This document shows, one piece after another, positions 29,952 through 45,671 of a stretch of 64,000 nt of DNA. The stretch lies in the NCBI GenBank assembly GCA_001936135.1, contig CP012812.1:372001-436000 (forward strand), read 5' to 3'. Both the position numbers and the translations under genes were made by a program. The notes beneath the pieces are model-generated. The model did not search any database. It was not told where the DNA came from and was given only the letters and a program-made list of their open reading frames with translations. Source of the stretch: Saccharomycopsis fibuligera x Saccharomycopsis cf. fibuligera (Eukaryota; Ascomycota; Saccharomycetes; Ascoideales; Saccharomycopsidaceae). Numbering within the stretch: position 1 is the first letter of the stretch; each line of letters starts with the position of its first letter.

Positions 29952-30681
29952 TTAGAAAAAGAGTCTAGAGAGCTCTAAAACACCACCGCCAATTACCAAG
30001 AATGCAATCAACACTTAAAAAATACGCAATGTTAGTAAAATTATTGTTCTAAAGCAACGGCGCAATGAAAAAAGAATTTTTAATTTAATTTTATAAGCTT
30101 CCAAACACAAGATCTAAGTATATCGACAGAGGATAAGAGTTTAGATTGAACTCTTCTTTTACATCATGATTCTCGGGGAATCAAATCAAAGCAAACATAG
30201 TACTATTTTCAAATAATGACAAATTCAAAACATACCAAACCATCCAGTAGAAATTGGCATTTCAGCCTTTTCTTTAGCCTTGAGCTTACCGGTACCTTTC
30301 TTTTGTTCCTTATAAAATTTGGCGTTAGCCTTTCTTTGTTTCAAAGTTTGAGGAACTGGTTTTGCCTATTTCATTGTGTCCAGGTTAGTAAAAAATGGTA
30401 CCAAAGAAAAATTATAGTAGCGCGAGTATCATTGGGCAGCACTGGTATTTAAGTATAGTAGGGCCCAAATGACTAAACAAAAATTATCGTTGGCTATATA
30501 ATTGTGCAAGATGGCGAGTTTGAAAGCAATGTGCTGGCTTTGCAAATTGGCCATGCTATCGATGATCATTCGATACGTATCCAATACATCATCATTTTTA
30601 GGTCCCTTCGGAGATCAAAGACATTTCTCCACCAAGACGAACCAAATATAGACCTTCCAAAGTATACACCTAACATACCAT
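29952..30681 (-). CDS. YSY6: Ysy6 (RAMP4/SERP1) ER tail-anchored protein, three exons
   Basis: Three exons join in frame into 64 residues: exon 1 at 30679-30681 (the ATG alone), exon 2 at 30236-30365 and exon 3 at 29952-30013. The protein starts MAKPVPQTLKQRKANAKF, continues Lys-rich to residue 38, then PISTGWF and a C-terminal membrane segment VLIAFLVIGGGVLELSRLFF. This matches RAMP4/SERP1 family architecture and length (S. cerevisiae Ysy6 is 65 residues). These small proteins bind the Sec61 translocon and ribosome and are linked to ER stress. Both introns have GTATGT donors and TACTAAC branch sites. The unspliced transcript would stop at the fourth codon (ATG GTA TGT TAG), so splicing is obligatory for expression. 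Start context is ACAATGG. Exon 1 also carries the 5' UTR, whose extent I cannot see. Confidence 0.93.
30014..30235 (-). other. YSY6 intron 2 (222 nt)
   Basis: The donor GTATGT is at 30230-30235. The branch TACTAAC corresponds to plus-strand GTTAGTA at 30031-30037. The acceptor TTTAAG ends at 30014. Phase 1, splitting the Val codon that opens the membrane segment. Confidence 0.93.
30366..30678 (-). other. YSY6 intron 1 (313 nt)
   Basis: The donor GTATGT (30673-30678) directly abuts the start codon. The branch site TACTAAC corresponds to plus-strand GTTAGTA at 30384-30390, and the acceptor AATAG ends at 30366. Phase 0. Confidence 0.93.
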
Positions 30682-30976
30682 TGTGAAAAATTATTTTAAA
30701 TACAGTGATAGGATAAAAATTTACTCAAAGGCGAACTAGAGATAAAGAAGTGGACCAGATGCAGATTCTTTCTGTTTTGGTGTTGCCCCGCTGTTATTAT
30801 TTTTGCTTTTCACCACTTCGCCAGTCGTTCAATATCGACGCGTGCGCTTTGTGTGTTTCACATCTGGCTCCCCCAGACAAAGCATTACATAATATTGGAG
30901 TACGCGATTATATAAGGCCATAAGAACCCCCATAGATAGATCCACATGATATATAAACCACCATGATGGTATAAAT

Positions 30977-31003
30977 GTCACATGAGTCACATGAGTCACA
31001 TGA
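30977..31003 (+). promoter_or_regulatory. Three tandem GTCACATGA units (Cbf1-like, with Gcn4/AP-1-like junctions)
   Basis: Exactly three adjacent copies of GTCACATGA, each fitting the Cbf1 consensus RTCACRTGA. The two junctions each create TGAGTCA, the core bound by Gcn4/AP-1 factors. The array sits about 300 bp upstream of the YSY6 start. Which factor binds is inference. Confidence 0.6.
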
Positions 31004-32720
31004 CCGTTATATTTTTGCAGATGCGGCCGATTTAATAAGGAAGATTTTGCGCTATATATAGAAAAAAAAAATAGAGAAAAAATTAAAAAAATAAAAATAA
31101 AAAAGAGAGTTTGACGTTGAGCGGGAGTGCAGTATCCTAACAGTAATATGGCAGCGAGCAAGTCTTGGCTGTTTTACATTTGTCAATCATCGCTTGGTGG
31201 ATGGATTGAGTGAGGGAGGGATAATCTCAAAATTTTCATTTGTTTTTGTTTTTCCTTATGTTTTCATTTTTGTATTGCTATTTCCTATTTTTAGATATAC
31301 TTATTACAAACAATACAACATTACAACAATACGCTTACATGCAATTGTAATTATCAGTGGCTGCTGTATTGCTATGATATACCCTTCATAATTTAAGTAA
31401 TAAGTGGGAAAATGAAGGAAAAACAAAACAAAACAAGACATAAATGAAAACAAAAACAAAAACAAACAAAAGAGGCATCCGATGCATGTTTTCGTTTTTC
31501 CTTTAAAAAATCAGCACGGTCTAAATCCGATACTCCGACCACAAGAGCGGGCTTTTTTTTTTTTTTTTTTTTGTAGCAAGAATAACGTTAACGTTTCTTT
31601 TTAAATTTAGCAGAATTAAAAATTTTCATTTATTTCGGCTGATATCATTTAGATTTGTGTGGCAGCAATAAGCTTTATAATCAACAACCTCAACAAAATA
31701 TGCTTTATTGAGTACAATACGTATATAGTGTATGTCAATGATGATGTTCGAGCCCTTTAAGCTGAAACGATACAGAAAAATAACCACATAAATATTATTT
31801 GACTGCGGTGGCAGTGTATACCTAGCCAATAACCAACGGTTGATAGTTTATACAACCCTCAGGGCCAGAGTAAAGAATAAACACAAAACATTGTAAGCCA
31901 CAAGCTGTATTGTATAAAGTATGTACTTTTTTTATTATAAAAGACCTTCCCCTTTATTCAAATACAGCCAGCCGGGCCAGCTAGCACAGGACACTACGTG
32001 ATATATGCATACATATATATCTGAGACTTTTTAAATTTCGCTATTATTGTGTCCGAGGGCCGGGGGTTACACAGCACTGGCGAGCGATTAATTATTAAAT
32101 CGAGAACCGCAGCGGAAAGTAAAGTAAATTGACGGTGAATGACGGAATGTCTCCGACCTTTGTTGGATAATAGATGGATAGCGAAAAAATAGGTAATGAG
32201 GTACGGATGATGTTGCGGAGTGGGTGTACGGAATTACGGTTTTAGTTCTGTACTTTACAAGAGATAGCGGCAAAAAAAAAAAAAAAGAGCATCCACCGAA
32301 ACGGCAAGAGCATCCGTACGCGGTAACCTTGGGCAGGGCTGCGGAAATTTCCCACTTTGGCTGTTGCAGTAGCCAATATGAGCGACCAGCAGCCCCAGCT
32401 GGGATATATACGGACGAAATAGTGCACAGTGCACTGGGTATTTATCTATTGTAGCAGAATAGCATAGCAGTGCGCTGGGGCCACCGCAGGAAGCACCGCA
32501 GAAGCACTGCAGTGCTGGTTGTTTTTCAGATTTGTTGTGGGTTTTGACGTGGTTTTTGTTTGGTGATTTCCGGATTGAACCAGAAAATCGCTGAAAAAGA
32601 GTAGCTCGCACTGCAGTATTGGAAAATCTCGCATGGCCTCGGAGGCAGACATTACGTAACCGACATACATTTCATGCAGACAGCGCAGACAGCGCGACCG
32701 CTGACACTAGCGCCGGTACT

Positions 32721-32750
32721 TAGCTTAGCGCAGCTTAGTGCAGCTTCAGC
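32721..32750 (+). repeat. Degenerate 10-bp tandem array (three units)
   Basis: Units tagcttagcg, cagcttagtg and cagcttcagc follow one another with a 10-bp period, sharing the core AGCTT. It lies about 0.7 kb upstream of PMA1. Confidence 0.5.
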
Positions 32751-33453
32751 TGCTGGCGGCCATCGAGTGCACTCAGGGGGAATTCCTCGAAATTTCATTG
32801 TAACTGATAGAGTTACTAGAGGACCATTGCAAGTATGTGATAAAAGCGTAAAGAAAATGCAAAACATTTCATTTCCCTTATTAGTTTCGTGTAAAAGTCC
32901 TTTGTTGCACTCCTAAAGTGGTTAATCATTAGCTACGAGCCAGTACGAGCAATGAGGGCTTTCTTTGGCACCGTGCAGTAGCATTTGATGGATTTCCGCC
33001 CGTGCCGAAAAGCGAGATTTTCTCATGGCTCTATCCGGAAGGCAGGCCGGGTGTCCCACCCTGCAGATGCCCGGACAATGGCAGGATTAGCTGCCAACAA
33101 GTACTGTGATTGGCTGCTCCCCGTCTTTGTTTTCCTTGCTTGTTTCTTTTTCCTAGCTGGTGCTGCTTTCCTTTCCTTTCTTTTTCATCCTTCTTTTACC
33201 TTGCTAAATTGTTTATAAACAACCCAAGTCTCCCTCTTCAATCACCATCTTGCTTTTGGTTTATAGCCTTTTTTTTTCTCTCTTTTTTCTCTTCTTCTTG
33301 ACTAACACAACCATCGTTTGTCTCTATAGCAGGGTCTTCATATATCATAAAAAAAACCTTAAAAAAACATACATTATTAAATAAAAACATATAAATTTTA
33401 TATTTTACTCCTATAGACATAACCAATTACTAAATTTACTGGTGTATTGAAAA

Positions 33454-36192
33454 ATGTCCAGTGAAAAACCAACCCATCCAGAGGGTGCTGTTGAACCACC
33501 AGTTGCCGAAAAGGCACCTGCTAAACCAGCTCCAGCTGCTGACGATGATGATGAAGAAGAAGATATTGATCAATTGATTGCTGATCTTCAATCTCACCAC
33601 GGTCTTGAAGACGGTGAAGATGAAGAAGAAGACAATCATGCCACTTCTTACAGACCAGTTCCTGAGGAATTGTTGCAAACCGATCCTCAACATGGTTTGA
33701 GTGAAGAGGATGTTAAAAAGAGAAGAAAGAAGTATGGTCTTAACCAAATGGCCGAAGAAAAAGAAAACTTGTTTGTCAAATTTGCAATGTTTTTTATCGG
33801 TCCTATCCAATTCGTTATGGAAGCCGCTGCTATTTTGGCTGCCGGTTTAGAAGATTGGGTCGATTTCGGTGTTATTTGTGGTTTGCTTGCTTTGAACGCT
33901 TTTGTTGGTTTTATCCAAGAATTCCAAGCTGGATCTATTGTCGATGAATTGAAGAAAACATTGGCCAACTCTGCTGTTGTTATCAGAGATGGCCAATTGG
34001 TTGAAATTCCTGCTAACGAAGTTGTTCCTGGTGATATTTTGCAATTGGAAGAAGGTACTGTTGTTCCAGCCGATGGTAGATTGGTTGTTGAAGATTGCTT
34101 TTTGCAAGTTGATCAATCTGCTATCACTGGTGAATCTTTGGCTGTTGACAAACACAATGGTGATGAAATGTTCTCCTCCTCTACTGTTAAGAGAGGTGAA
34201 ACTTTCATGATTGTTACTGCCACCGGTGACAACACCTTCGTTGGTAGAGCCGCTGCCTTGGTTAACAAGGCTTCTGGTGGTTCTGGTCATTTCACCGAAG
34301 TTTTGAATGGTATTGGTACTTCTTTGTTGGTTTGTGTTATTGTCACTTTGTTGGTTATTTGGACTGCTTGTTTCTACAGAACCTCCAAGATTGTTAGAAT
34401 TTTGAGATACACTTTGGCTATCACCATTGTCGGTGTTCCAGTTGGTTTGCCAGCTGTTGTTACTACTACTATGGCTGTTGGTGCTGCTTACTTGGCTAAA
34501 AAGAAGGCTATTGTCCAAAAATTATCTGCCATTGAATCTTTGGCCGGTGTTGAAATCTTGTGTTCTGATAAGACCGGTACTTTGACCAAGAACAAGTTGT
34601 CACTTTACGAACCATACACTGTTGCTGGTGTTACTGCTGACGAATTAATGTTGACTGCTACCTTGGCCGCTTCTAGAAAGAAGAAGGGTTTGGATGCTAT
34701 TGATAAGGCCTTCTTGAAATCTTTGGTTAACTATCCTCAAGCTAAAGCTGCTATGCCTCAATACAAGGTTATTGAATTCCACCCATTCGACCCTGTCTCC
34801 AAGAAGGTTGTTGCTTTGGTTGAATCTCCAGAAGGTGAAAGAATCATCTGTGTTAAAGGTGCTCCATTATTCGTTTTGAAAACTGTTGCTGAAGACCATC
34901 CAATTCCTGAAGATGTTCATGAAGCTTACGAAAACAAGGTTGCTGAATTTGCTTCTAGAGGTTTCAGATCTTTGGGTGTTGCCAGAAAGAGAGGTGAAGG
35001 TGCATGGGAAATTATGGGTATCACTCCATGTTTAGATCCTCCAAGAGATGACACTGCTCAAACTGTTAACGAAGCCAGACACTTGGGTTTGAGAGTTAAG
35101 ATGTTGACTGGTGATGCTGTTGGTATTGCTAAGGAAACTTGTCGTCAATTGGGTCTCGGTACTAACATTTACAATGCTGAAAGATTAGGTTTATCCGGTG
35201 GTGGTGACATGCCAGGTTCCGAAATTGCTGATTTTGTTGAAAATGCCGATGGTTTTGCTGAAGTTTTCCCGCAACACAAGTACAATGCGGTCGAGATCTT
35301 GCAAAACAGAGGTTATTTGGTTGCCATGACTGGTGATGGTGTTAACGATGCTCCTTCTTTGAAGAAGGCTGATACTGGTATTGCTGTCGAAGGTGCTTCT
35401 GACGCTGCTAGATCTGCTGCTGATATTGTTTTCCTTGCTCCTGGTTTATCTGCTATCATTGATGCTTTGAAGACTTCCAGACAAATTTTCCACAGAATGT
35501 ACGCTTACGTTGTTTACAGAATTGCTTTGTCCTTGCACTTGGAATTGTTCTTGGGTTTGTGGATTGCTATCTTGAACAGATCTTTGGACATTAACTTGGT
35601 TGTTTTCATTGCTATTTTCGCTGATGTTGCTACTTTGGCTATTGCTTACGACAATGCTCCATACGCTAAGGCTCCTGTTAAGTGGAACTTGCCAAGACTT
35701 TGGGGTATGTCTATTGTCTTGGGTGTTATTTTGGCTGTGGGTACTTGGATCACTTTGACCACCATGTTCGTCAAGAAGGGTGGTATTATCCAAAACTTCG
35801 GTGCTATTGATGGTGTCTTGTTTTTGCAAATTTCTTTGACCGAAAACTGGTTGATTTTTGTTACTAGAGCTCAAGGTCCATTCTGGTCTTCTATTCCATC
35901 TTGGCAATTGTCCGGTGCCGTCTTGATTGTCGACATCGTTGCTACCTGTTTTACTTTGTTCGGCTGGTGGTCTCAAAACTGGACCGACATCGTTACTGTT
36001 GTCAGAGTCTGGATTTGGTCTTTTGGTGTCTTCTGTGTCATGGGCGGCGCTTATGTTTTGATGTCTGAATCCGATGCTTTTGACAGATTGATGAACGGTA
36101 AGCCATTGAAGGCTAAGGCCCCACAAAGATCTTTGGAAGATTTTGTGACCGCCATGAGAAGAGTTTCCACTCAGCATGAAAAATCTGGTTAA
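33454..36192 (+). CDS. PMA1: Plasma-membrane H+-ATPase Pma1
   Basis: A 912-residue P3A-type ATPase that pumps protons out of the cell using ATP and sets the membrane potential. The N terminus is acidic (Asp/Glu runs near residues 28-60). Key motifs in order are TGES (about 225-228, actuator), [11 protein letters not shown] with phosphorylated Asp372, KGAPLFVLK in the nucleotide site, DPPR and TGDGVNDAP (about 626-634), with ten membrane helices as usual. The C-terminal regulatory tail [11 protein letters not shown] keeps the Ser/Thr pair that is phosphorylated upon glucose in S. cerevisiae. I read no CTG codon in frame, and codon choice is strongly biased (TTG, GGT, GCT), as expected for a very abundant protein. 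The intergenic region upstream is long (2.8 kb). The ATG context is AAAATGTC; no intron. Confidence 0.98.
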   Translation: MSSEKPTHPEGAVEPPVAEKAPAKPAPAADDDDEEEDIDQLIADLQSHHGLEDGEDEEEDNHATSYRPVPEELLQTDPQHGLSEEDVKKRRKKYGLNQMAEEKENLFVKFAMFFIGPIQFVMEAAAILAAGLEDWVDFGVICGLLALNAFVGFIQEFQAGSIVDELKKTLANSAVVIRDGQLVEIPANEVVPGDILQLEEGTVVPADGRLVVEDCFLQVDQSAITGESLAVDKHNGDEMFSSSTVKRGETFMIVTATGDNTFVGRAAALVNKASGGSGHFTEVLNGIGTSLLVCVIVTLLVIWTACFYRTSKIVRILRYTLAITIVGVPVGLPAVVTTTMAVGAAYLAKKKAIVQKLSAIESLAGVEILCSDKTGTLTKNKLSLYEPYTVAGVTADELMLTATLAASRKKKGLDAIDKAFLKSLVNYPQAKAAMPQYKVIEFHPFDPVSKKVVALVESPEGERIICVKGAPLFVLKTVAEDHPIPEDVHEAYENKVAEFASRGFRSLGVARKRGEGAWEIMGITPCLDPPRDDTAQTVNEARHLGLRVKMLTGDAVGIAKETCRQLGLGTNIYNAERLGLSGGGDMPGSEIADFVENADGFAEVFPQHKYNAVEILQNRGYLVAMTGDGVNDAPSLKKADTGIAVEGASDAARSAADIVFLAPGLSAIIDALKTSRQIFHRMYAYVVYRIALSLHLELFLGLWIAILNRSLDINLVVFIAIFADVATLAIAYDNAPYAKAPVKWNLPRLWGMSIVLGVILAVGTWITLTTMFVKKGGIIQNFGAIDGVLFLQISLTENWLIFVTRAQGPFWSSIPSWQLSGAVLIVDIVATCFTLFGWWSQNWTDIVTVVRVWIWSFGVFCVMGGAYVLMSESDAFDRLMNGKPLKAKAPQRSLEDFVTAMRRVSTQHEKSG

Positions 36193-40603
<4,411 letters not shown>

Positions 40604-41263
40604 ACTATGTCTTCGGTAAGCGGTTCCATGATATTTTCTCTAATTTGGTAGCCTTTTGCTATTCTTCTTTTTTTCTCTTGTATTTTATGTCTTGTTTTTC
40701 ACTTCTTTTCCTTGTCTGATTAATACTGGTTTACTTTTTCTTTATTTCTTGGTCTTATATTAATTGAATTCTGGTTTTGGTTCGCTTTGTTTATTATTTC
40801 ATAGTTTTACGCTCTTTCCTTTGTTTTCTTTATATATATGTTTCTCTATTTAGTTCTTTACTTTTTTGCAGTTTATCCTCTTTTTGCTTCGTAGCCTTTG
40901 ATATTGAGATTTTGAGATTTTGTTTTGGATATTAGGAAATGCACCACTATGCAGAGCCCACGCATTTCCTGCGTTAACTGACAGAAACATCCGAAAAAAG
41001 AAGAAATCCAAATTTCTAATTTTTTTACTTTTTTTTTTCGTTAAATTGCCATTATAGCGGAGTGCACATCAAAGTGTTAAATATTACGTTATAATAAATT
41101 ACAGTACGACTAGATATTTCAGATAAAATTCTTGTTGAACGGAATATTAGAGCGGAGTTGTATATTTTCAATTATTGTACTGCTTAAACAAAATCACTGG
41201 GCCTTCCTTATCCATATTATTCATATCACCATATTTTCTTAGATAATCAAGCCTATATAAACA
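40604..41263. promoter_or_regulatory. 3' flank of MCM6 and upstream region of COX23
   Basis: Very T-rich for the first 250 bp, then AT-rich sequence leading to the COX23 ATG. A gagattttgagatttt direct repeat occurs near 40905. No gene or structured RNA recognised. Confidence 0.55.
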
Positions 41264-41861
41264 ATGTCCTCCTCGGAACCAGACAACAATAGCACCAAAA
41301 GCAGCATCAACTCACTGCTTGAAACCAGTCCCTCCACACAAATAGCCACGGACGCCTCTTCTATACCATACGACAAATCAAAAATTGATTTCACCGAAGG
41401 AAGTAACTCTCCTCAAGATTTCAAATATTACCCAGATACGCCAAATTCAGCTGTGAATAAATTACAATACGAATCTAAGCAACCTTCTAAATTTTATGAC
41501 CCTTGCGCTGAAAGCTCAAGAATGAGCATCAGATGCTTGGAAATCAACGGTAGGGAGAATAAGGCGATTTGTAATGAGTATTTTCAGGCTTATAGAGATT
41601 GCAAAAAAGCATGGGTATGTTTATTGTATTTTATATTTTTTTTTTAGTTTTTCAAGTTCTTCAATGCTAGTGCCTATCGCTTGTTAATGTATCGGCATTG
41701 ATCTTGAGTGACATTTTTTCAGTGTTTCGATATTTTGTCGGCCTTTGTATTTCTTGGTGCTGGATCTCTTACTTTTATCTATTTTTTTCTAATTTTACTA
41801 ACAGATCGAAATCTAGTTGGAACAAAGGAGAAGAGACAGATTTGAAGGCAGCGGTTGGTAA
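41264..41861 (+). CDS. COX23: Mitochondrial intermembrane-space CHCH protein Cox23, two exons
   Basis: Exon 1 (41264-41614) and exon 2 (41817-41861) join in phase 0 into 131 residues. The twin CX9C helix pair is CAESSRMSIRC and CNEYFQAYRDC, followed by KKAW from exon 1 and LEQRRRDRFEGSGW from exon 2, giving the family's basic C-terminal tail. Cox23 is imported by the Mia40 disulphide relay and helps cytochrome oxidase assembly with Cox17 in copper handling. The N-terminal ~75 residues are disordered, Ser/Asn-rich, and probably contain or precede the targeting information. Reading straight through the donor would give a hydrophobic, unrelated tail, so the spliced form is much the better model. 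Convergent with the AMSH-like gene. Confidence 0.93.
41615..41816 (+). other. COX23 intron (202 nt)
   Basis: The donor GTATGT is at 41615-41620. The branch TACTAAC at 41796-41802 is followed, 15 nt after its branch A, by the acceptor TAG ending at 41816. An AG only 3 nt past the branch is skipped, as is usual. Phase 0. Confidence 0.95.
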
Positions 41862-42630
41862 TATTTCTGTTTTTTTTTTTTTTTGTATATAGTTCTTATC
41901 TTTTACTTCATGATGATTGAATGTCTCTTTTCCCTTTCTTGTGTTTTTACTTATTTTTTTATTTTTTCATGTAATCAGCTAGCGTTATTTTTTCTCAATC
42001 TCTCGTGTACTATAATGGTAATTACATCAATGCCTATAAGCTATGGGGTATTAACTTTACCATTTTTTTCCTGATTTATAAAATGCAGGCTTGTAAGCTT
42101 AATATTGCTGTAAAATGAAGTTTCATTTTTGAAAAAAAGAAAAAAGTATATATGAACACTATAGTGGAATGAAAAATTGTGATAACTTTGCTAAAGCCTA
42201 GGCCAAAAACCACTTGGTACAGATAGATAAAAGGAAAACGAAAAGAACAAGATGTACTAAATTTTGAGTAAGAAAAGGTAAAAACCGGAAGATCTGCCTT
42301 TGAAATAAAAAGGAATAGCACATAATAAGACATATAGGTTAAGTGAACAAGAACATGAAAAAAGCAATCATTTTAAAAGAAAACAAAACAAGGAAAGAAA
42401 CAAAAAACTAAAAAAGCAAAACAAAAAAAAAGAAAACAAAAACAACGAACATGGACAAAAATTGGACATGTAATAACAAACTGGAAAAAATCTAAGAAGG
42501 AAGATATTGAGAAAAAAACCAAAAAAAAAGCTAAAAGTCTTTAGTGCGTATATCAACATCGAGAAAATGAAAACCGCGTAATAAGAAAATAACAAATTTA
42601 TCAGCATACAACCGTTACTGTAATAAAGGT
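41862..42630. other. Convergent 3' flanks of COX23 and the AMSH-like gene
   Basis: T-rich on the COX23 side and A-rich toward the AMSH-like gene, with many A runs broken by C or G. Open frames are Phe-rich translations of these tracts. Nothing recognised. Confidence 0.6.
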
Positions 42631-44679
42631 CTATTTGGTTCTAATGTCAGTGACTTCCAATGGCAAATTTCTTTTAACCACCACATGCCCACCATTAGTT
42701 CTTGAACAAATGTCATATAAGCCATCTTCCGAATGAGGATGGAATCCTCTTCTAGCACAGTTGGTAATCAAGTTAATACCATACGGGTCGGAAAGTCTAA
42801 AGATACCGAAATTTGGATTTGATTTTGGCGCAACAACAATGGCAATGCTTTCCGGAAGCATTATTTGATATCCATTTTGGGTATGCAAATCCACAGAACT
42901 CAAAAAACAAGATTGGGTTGGATGAGTGTGGATCCATCCGAGGATGAAAAGATCATTATCATCAACAAACTGAAGAAGCAATTCCTCGTTTGAAGTTTGA
43001 CATGTGTTTGGAGTAGAATTTTGATCTGGTATCACTAAATCAGTGATAAAAAATGCATTGTTGACTAGTTTGCCGCATAATATACCACAAGTTTCTAAAT
43101 CTTTTTCAGTGTTTGGAGCAGCAATGGATGTGAATCGTGATTGGATTTCCACTGGCACAAAAACAGTTTTCAAAGGGATTCCTCCCTCGGTGTACGACTC
43201 CACTTTGTGGACTAAGTGACTAGATGGATTTAATGTTGGATCAGTAGTATCAATGGCACTGTAAAATGTAGTGCCATTGGCGTTATTTGCGTTATTGTTG
43301 TTTGTTTCAAAATTTGATGAACTTTTCTCTTTGAGATCGTCGTTAGAAGAACGGCCTTCTGAAGATTCGTGAAGTGATCTGATCTGCTCAACTGATTTGA
43401 TTTTTGGTGGTCGTTGTGGGGAAGATATGGATATTGGGGAATTAACAAACTCTGGCTGAGGAGCTAATTTGGGCGTCAGTGTCATTTCTCGTGGGCCATT
43501 GTTATTTGCAAATGAAGCAGGGTTGTGCTGTTGCGGCTGTTGCTGTTGCTGTTGCTGTTGCTGGTAAGAAATTGACTCTGGTATGGCTACTTGGGGCGGA
43601 AGTTCTGGACCTCTAACTGTGCTGTTACTCGGTTTGTACATCTTTATCAACGATGGTTCGTCAGCAATAGTAGGATAATCAGGAACAGCAATGCTGCTAA
43701 CAGCATCGGATTCAGCATCAGAGTCATCATAGGGAACGTATTCGTACTCTTGTTCAAGAGGTTGGTTATAAACTTGATGTAGTTGAATTTTTGGAGCATT
43801 TATTGGAATGGTGCTGGTTGACTGCGACTCGCTTTTTATTGTTTCGTTATTAGGAACATTGTTCTGTCTTTCAGTATTTAAATTTGGCACCTGGTTAAAA
43901 TTCAAAGAAGGATATTTTGATACTGGAGCAGCATTAACACCATTGGCAACAACAGGGCCTTTTGTTTGCGCATTATTCGTAAATAGTGAAGGACCAGTAT
44001 TGGTAGATAAATCTGAAAAGTTTCTTTTAAATTGAACACTTTCGTTTTCATTAAGTATGGTATCTCCATTGGTATCAAGTTCATGCTGGTCATTAAGGTT
44101 ATTAATGTTTTGGCTATTGATATCAACTGCCGTGGCAGTACTGGTGGTTGGAGTAGTGGAATTTTCAAGATCTTCACCAGATGAACGTCTCTCTTGTGAT
44201 AACTGGGATTGACTTTTCTTCAAATTTCGTTGATAATTGAATTCTTCAATTTCTTTTTCAATGAGTTCTTTCAAAACATCACAGTGCTTGACAACTTGTC
44301 TAGCTTTTTGAAAAAGGGCATCGTAGGATGATCTTTCTTGAAACTCTGGATGCGTAGGAATTTTATTGATGATCAAGTCAAGAAATCGTAGATATAAAAC
44401 GTAAGCTTCAGGATACGATTTTTCCTTCTCTTGGATTTGAGCCTATGGAGTTGAGTTATGTTAGTACCAACTGCAATGTTATAAAATCACACAGTATAAT
44501 AATAGAATTGTGAAAACCTTAAAAGGAAAAGGCGTTATTTGATATTTTCATTCACTTACAGTTTTGTACACAGTTAATGCCGACCTGAGCCAGGTCTTGT
44601 ATGGGAACTTAGAGGAGAAATTGTAAGCGTTGGCTTCTGCCGAAAGCTCTTTTATTGTCTTAGGAGGCTTATAGGACAT
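42631..44679 (-). CDS. AMSH-like K63-linkage JAMM deubiquitinase (S. pombe Sst2-like), two exons
   Basis: Exon 1 (44560-44679, 40 codons) and exon 2 (42631-44442) join in phase 0 into 643 residues. The N-terminal ~90 residues (TIKELSAEANAYNFSSKFPY, then KSYPEAYVLYLRFLDLI and KIPTHPEFQ) match the MIT-like USP8/AMSH helical domain. A long Asn/Gln/Ser/Pro-rich linker follows. The MPN+ domain carries the JAMM zinc site: Glu in LETCG, H545-x-H547-P, S555 and D558. The AMSH-specific second zinc motif C602-x5-H608-x-H610 is present, which in AMSH positions the proximal ubiquitin and gives K63-linkage specificity. The likely role is removal of ubiquitin from cargo or ESCRT-0 at endosomes. S. cerevisiae has no obvious counterpart. 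Without the first exon the helical domain would be truncated, which supports the splice model. Confidence 0.93.
44443..44559 (-). other. Intron of the AMSH-like gene (117 nt)
   Basis: The donor GTAAGT is at 44554-44559. The branch TACTAAC corresponds to plus-strand GTTAGTA near 44460. The acceptor CATAG ends at 44443. Phase 0. Confidence 0.93.
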
Positions 44680-45671
44680 TGCATAACAACCACCACATTC
44701 ACTTGATAGTATAGGCTTAAGAAATTGAAATATGGAAAGACAGGCAGTAGCACTTCCAGGCAGATAGTAATATTCCAATTATCACCATTTGCGTTACTCT
44801 GGATACTCGCTCCCACTGAAAACCGAAATTCCGGAGGCGGGTAGAAAACATGTCATGTGAGAATCACACTTTGAATATGTGGGTATATGTATGTTTATGC
44901 GTTAAGATGCGTATATGGATCTAGCTGCATTCTGTGGGACGTCAATTATTCAACAATTGTCAACATTAATATTCATTAATACCAATGATTTCCATCAGGG
45001 AATGCCAAGTTTTATTACAAAAATATAGATTGTCGTCCTTGATCTCGCCCTGATAAATTACTGAAACGCTGACTTGACATGCACGATATTTTGCTTCGCC
45101 TAATCTTAGGCTGCTCGCTTACGTTATAAAATATCACCAAATCACGAAGAGATCTTTACAATACGCCCCACCATTAGTGATATGTTTTTAAATATCTTTT
45201 TATAAGACAAAAGCATCTAGGAATCATATTTTAGTAGTTAACATAAAAACCCACATTCCTAGTCAACCGAATACATTGGTCTCAATTTCGAGTTCTCCAT
45301 GTTTCAGTAATGCACTGAGTAACGTACCCAGATTGACTTTCCACTAAGCAAGATCAAAGCAATGTCCTTTGTTTTCAACAAAACTTTCAAGACTAATAAA
45401 TTAACTTGCTGCTATAGAAAAAGTTTTCACTATTCATCTTCATGTGGCCTGGACTATGACGTAAATATGACGTTAATTAAAAGACTTAAGATTATAAGTA
45501 CCGTTTTCATTTCCTTCCCAAATATTTCACTAAGAACAGAAAAAGGAACCAACCACTTTTAAAAAAGAATTATTCATTGATATGTTACACAAGTATGGTA
45601 TAATAAAAAAAGATAGAAATTGAGGTATATACAGATCGTCAAGCATGGTCACATCATTCAGTCATCGTCAG
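44680..45671. promoter_or_regulatory. Upstream region of the AMSH-like gene, 3' flank of the MIX23-like gene
   Basis: Both flanking genes run leftward. The interval is AT-rich, with a purine/pyrimidine-alternating stretch around 44880-44910 (tatgtgggtatatgtatg). Short open frames look accidental. No RNA gene recognised. Confidence 0.5.

Larger units (their letters stand above)
30682..33453. promoter_or_regulatory. Divergent upstream region of YSY6 and PMA1 (2.8 kb)
   Basis: No gene supported. Near YSY6 it holds a triple 9-bp repeat (30977-31003). Further along are T20 (31553-31572), a GC-richer zone at 32300-32800 with palindromes CAGTGCACTG (32427-32436) and AGCACTGCAGTGCT (32503-32516), and a degenerate 10-bp array at 32721-32750. 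The last 350 bp before PMA1 are C/T-rich then A/T-rich, as expected of a strongly expressed yeast gene's core promoter and leader. Confidence 0.5.

Noticed and set aside
31735-31770. ATGATGA followed by CTGA, resembling a C/D' snoRNA module with partial match to an 18S rRNA segment.
   Set aside because: Only about 8 nt of complementarity, and I found no second D box or terminal stem.
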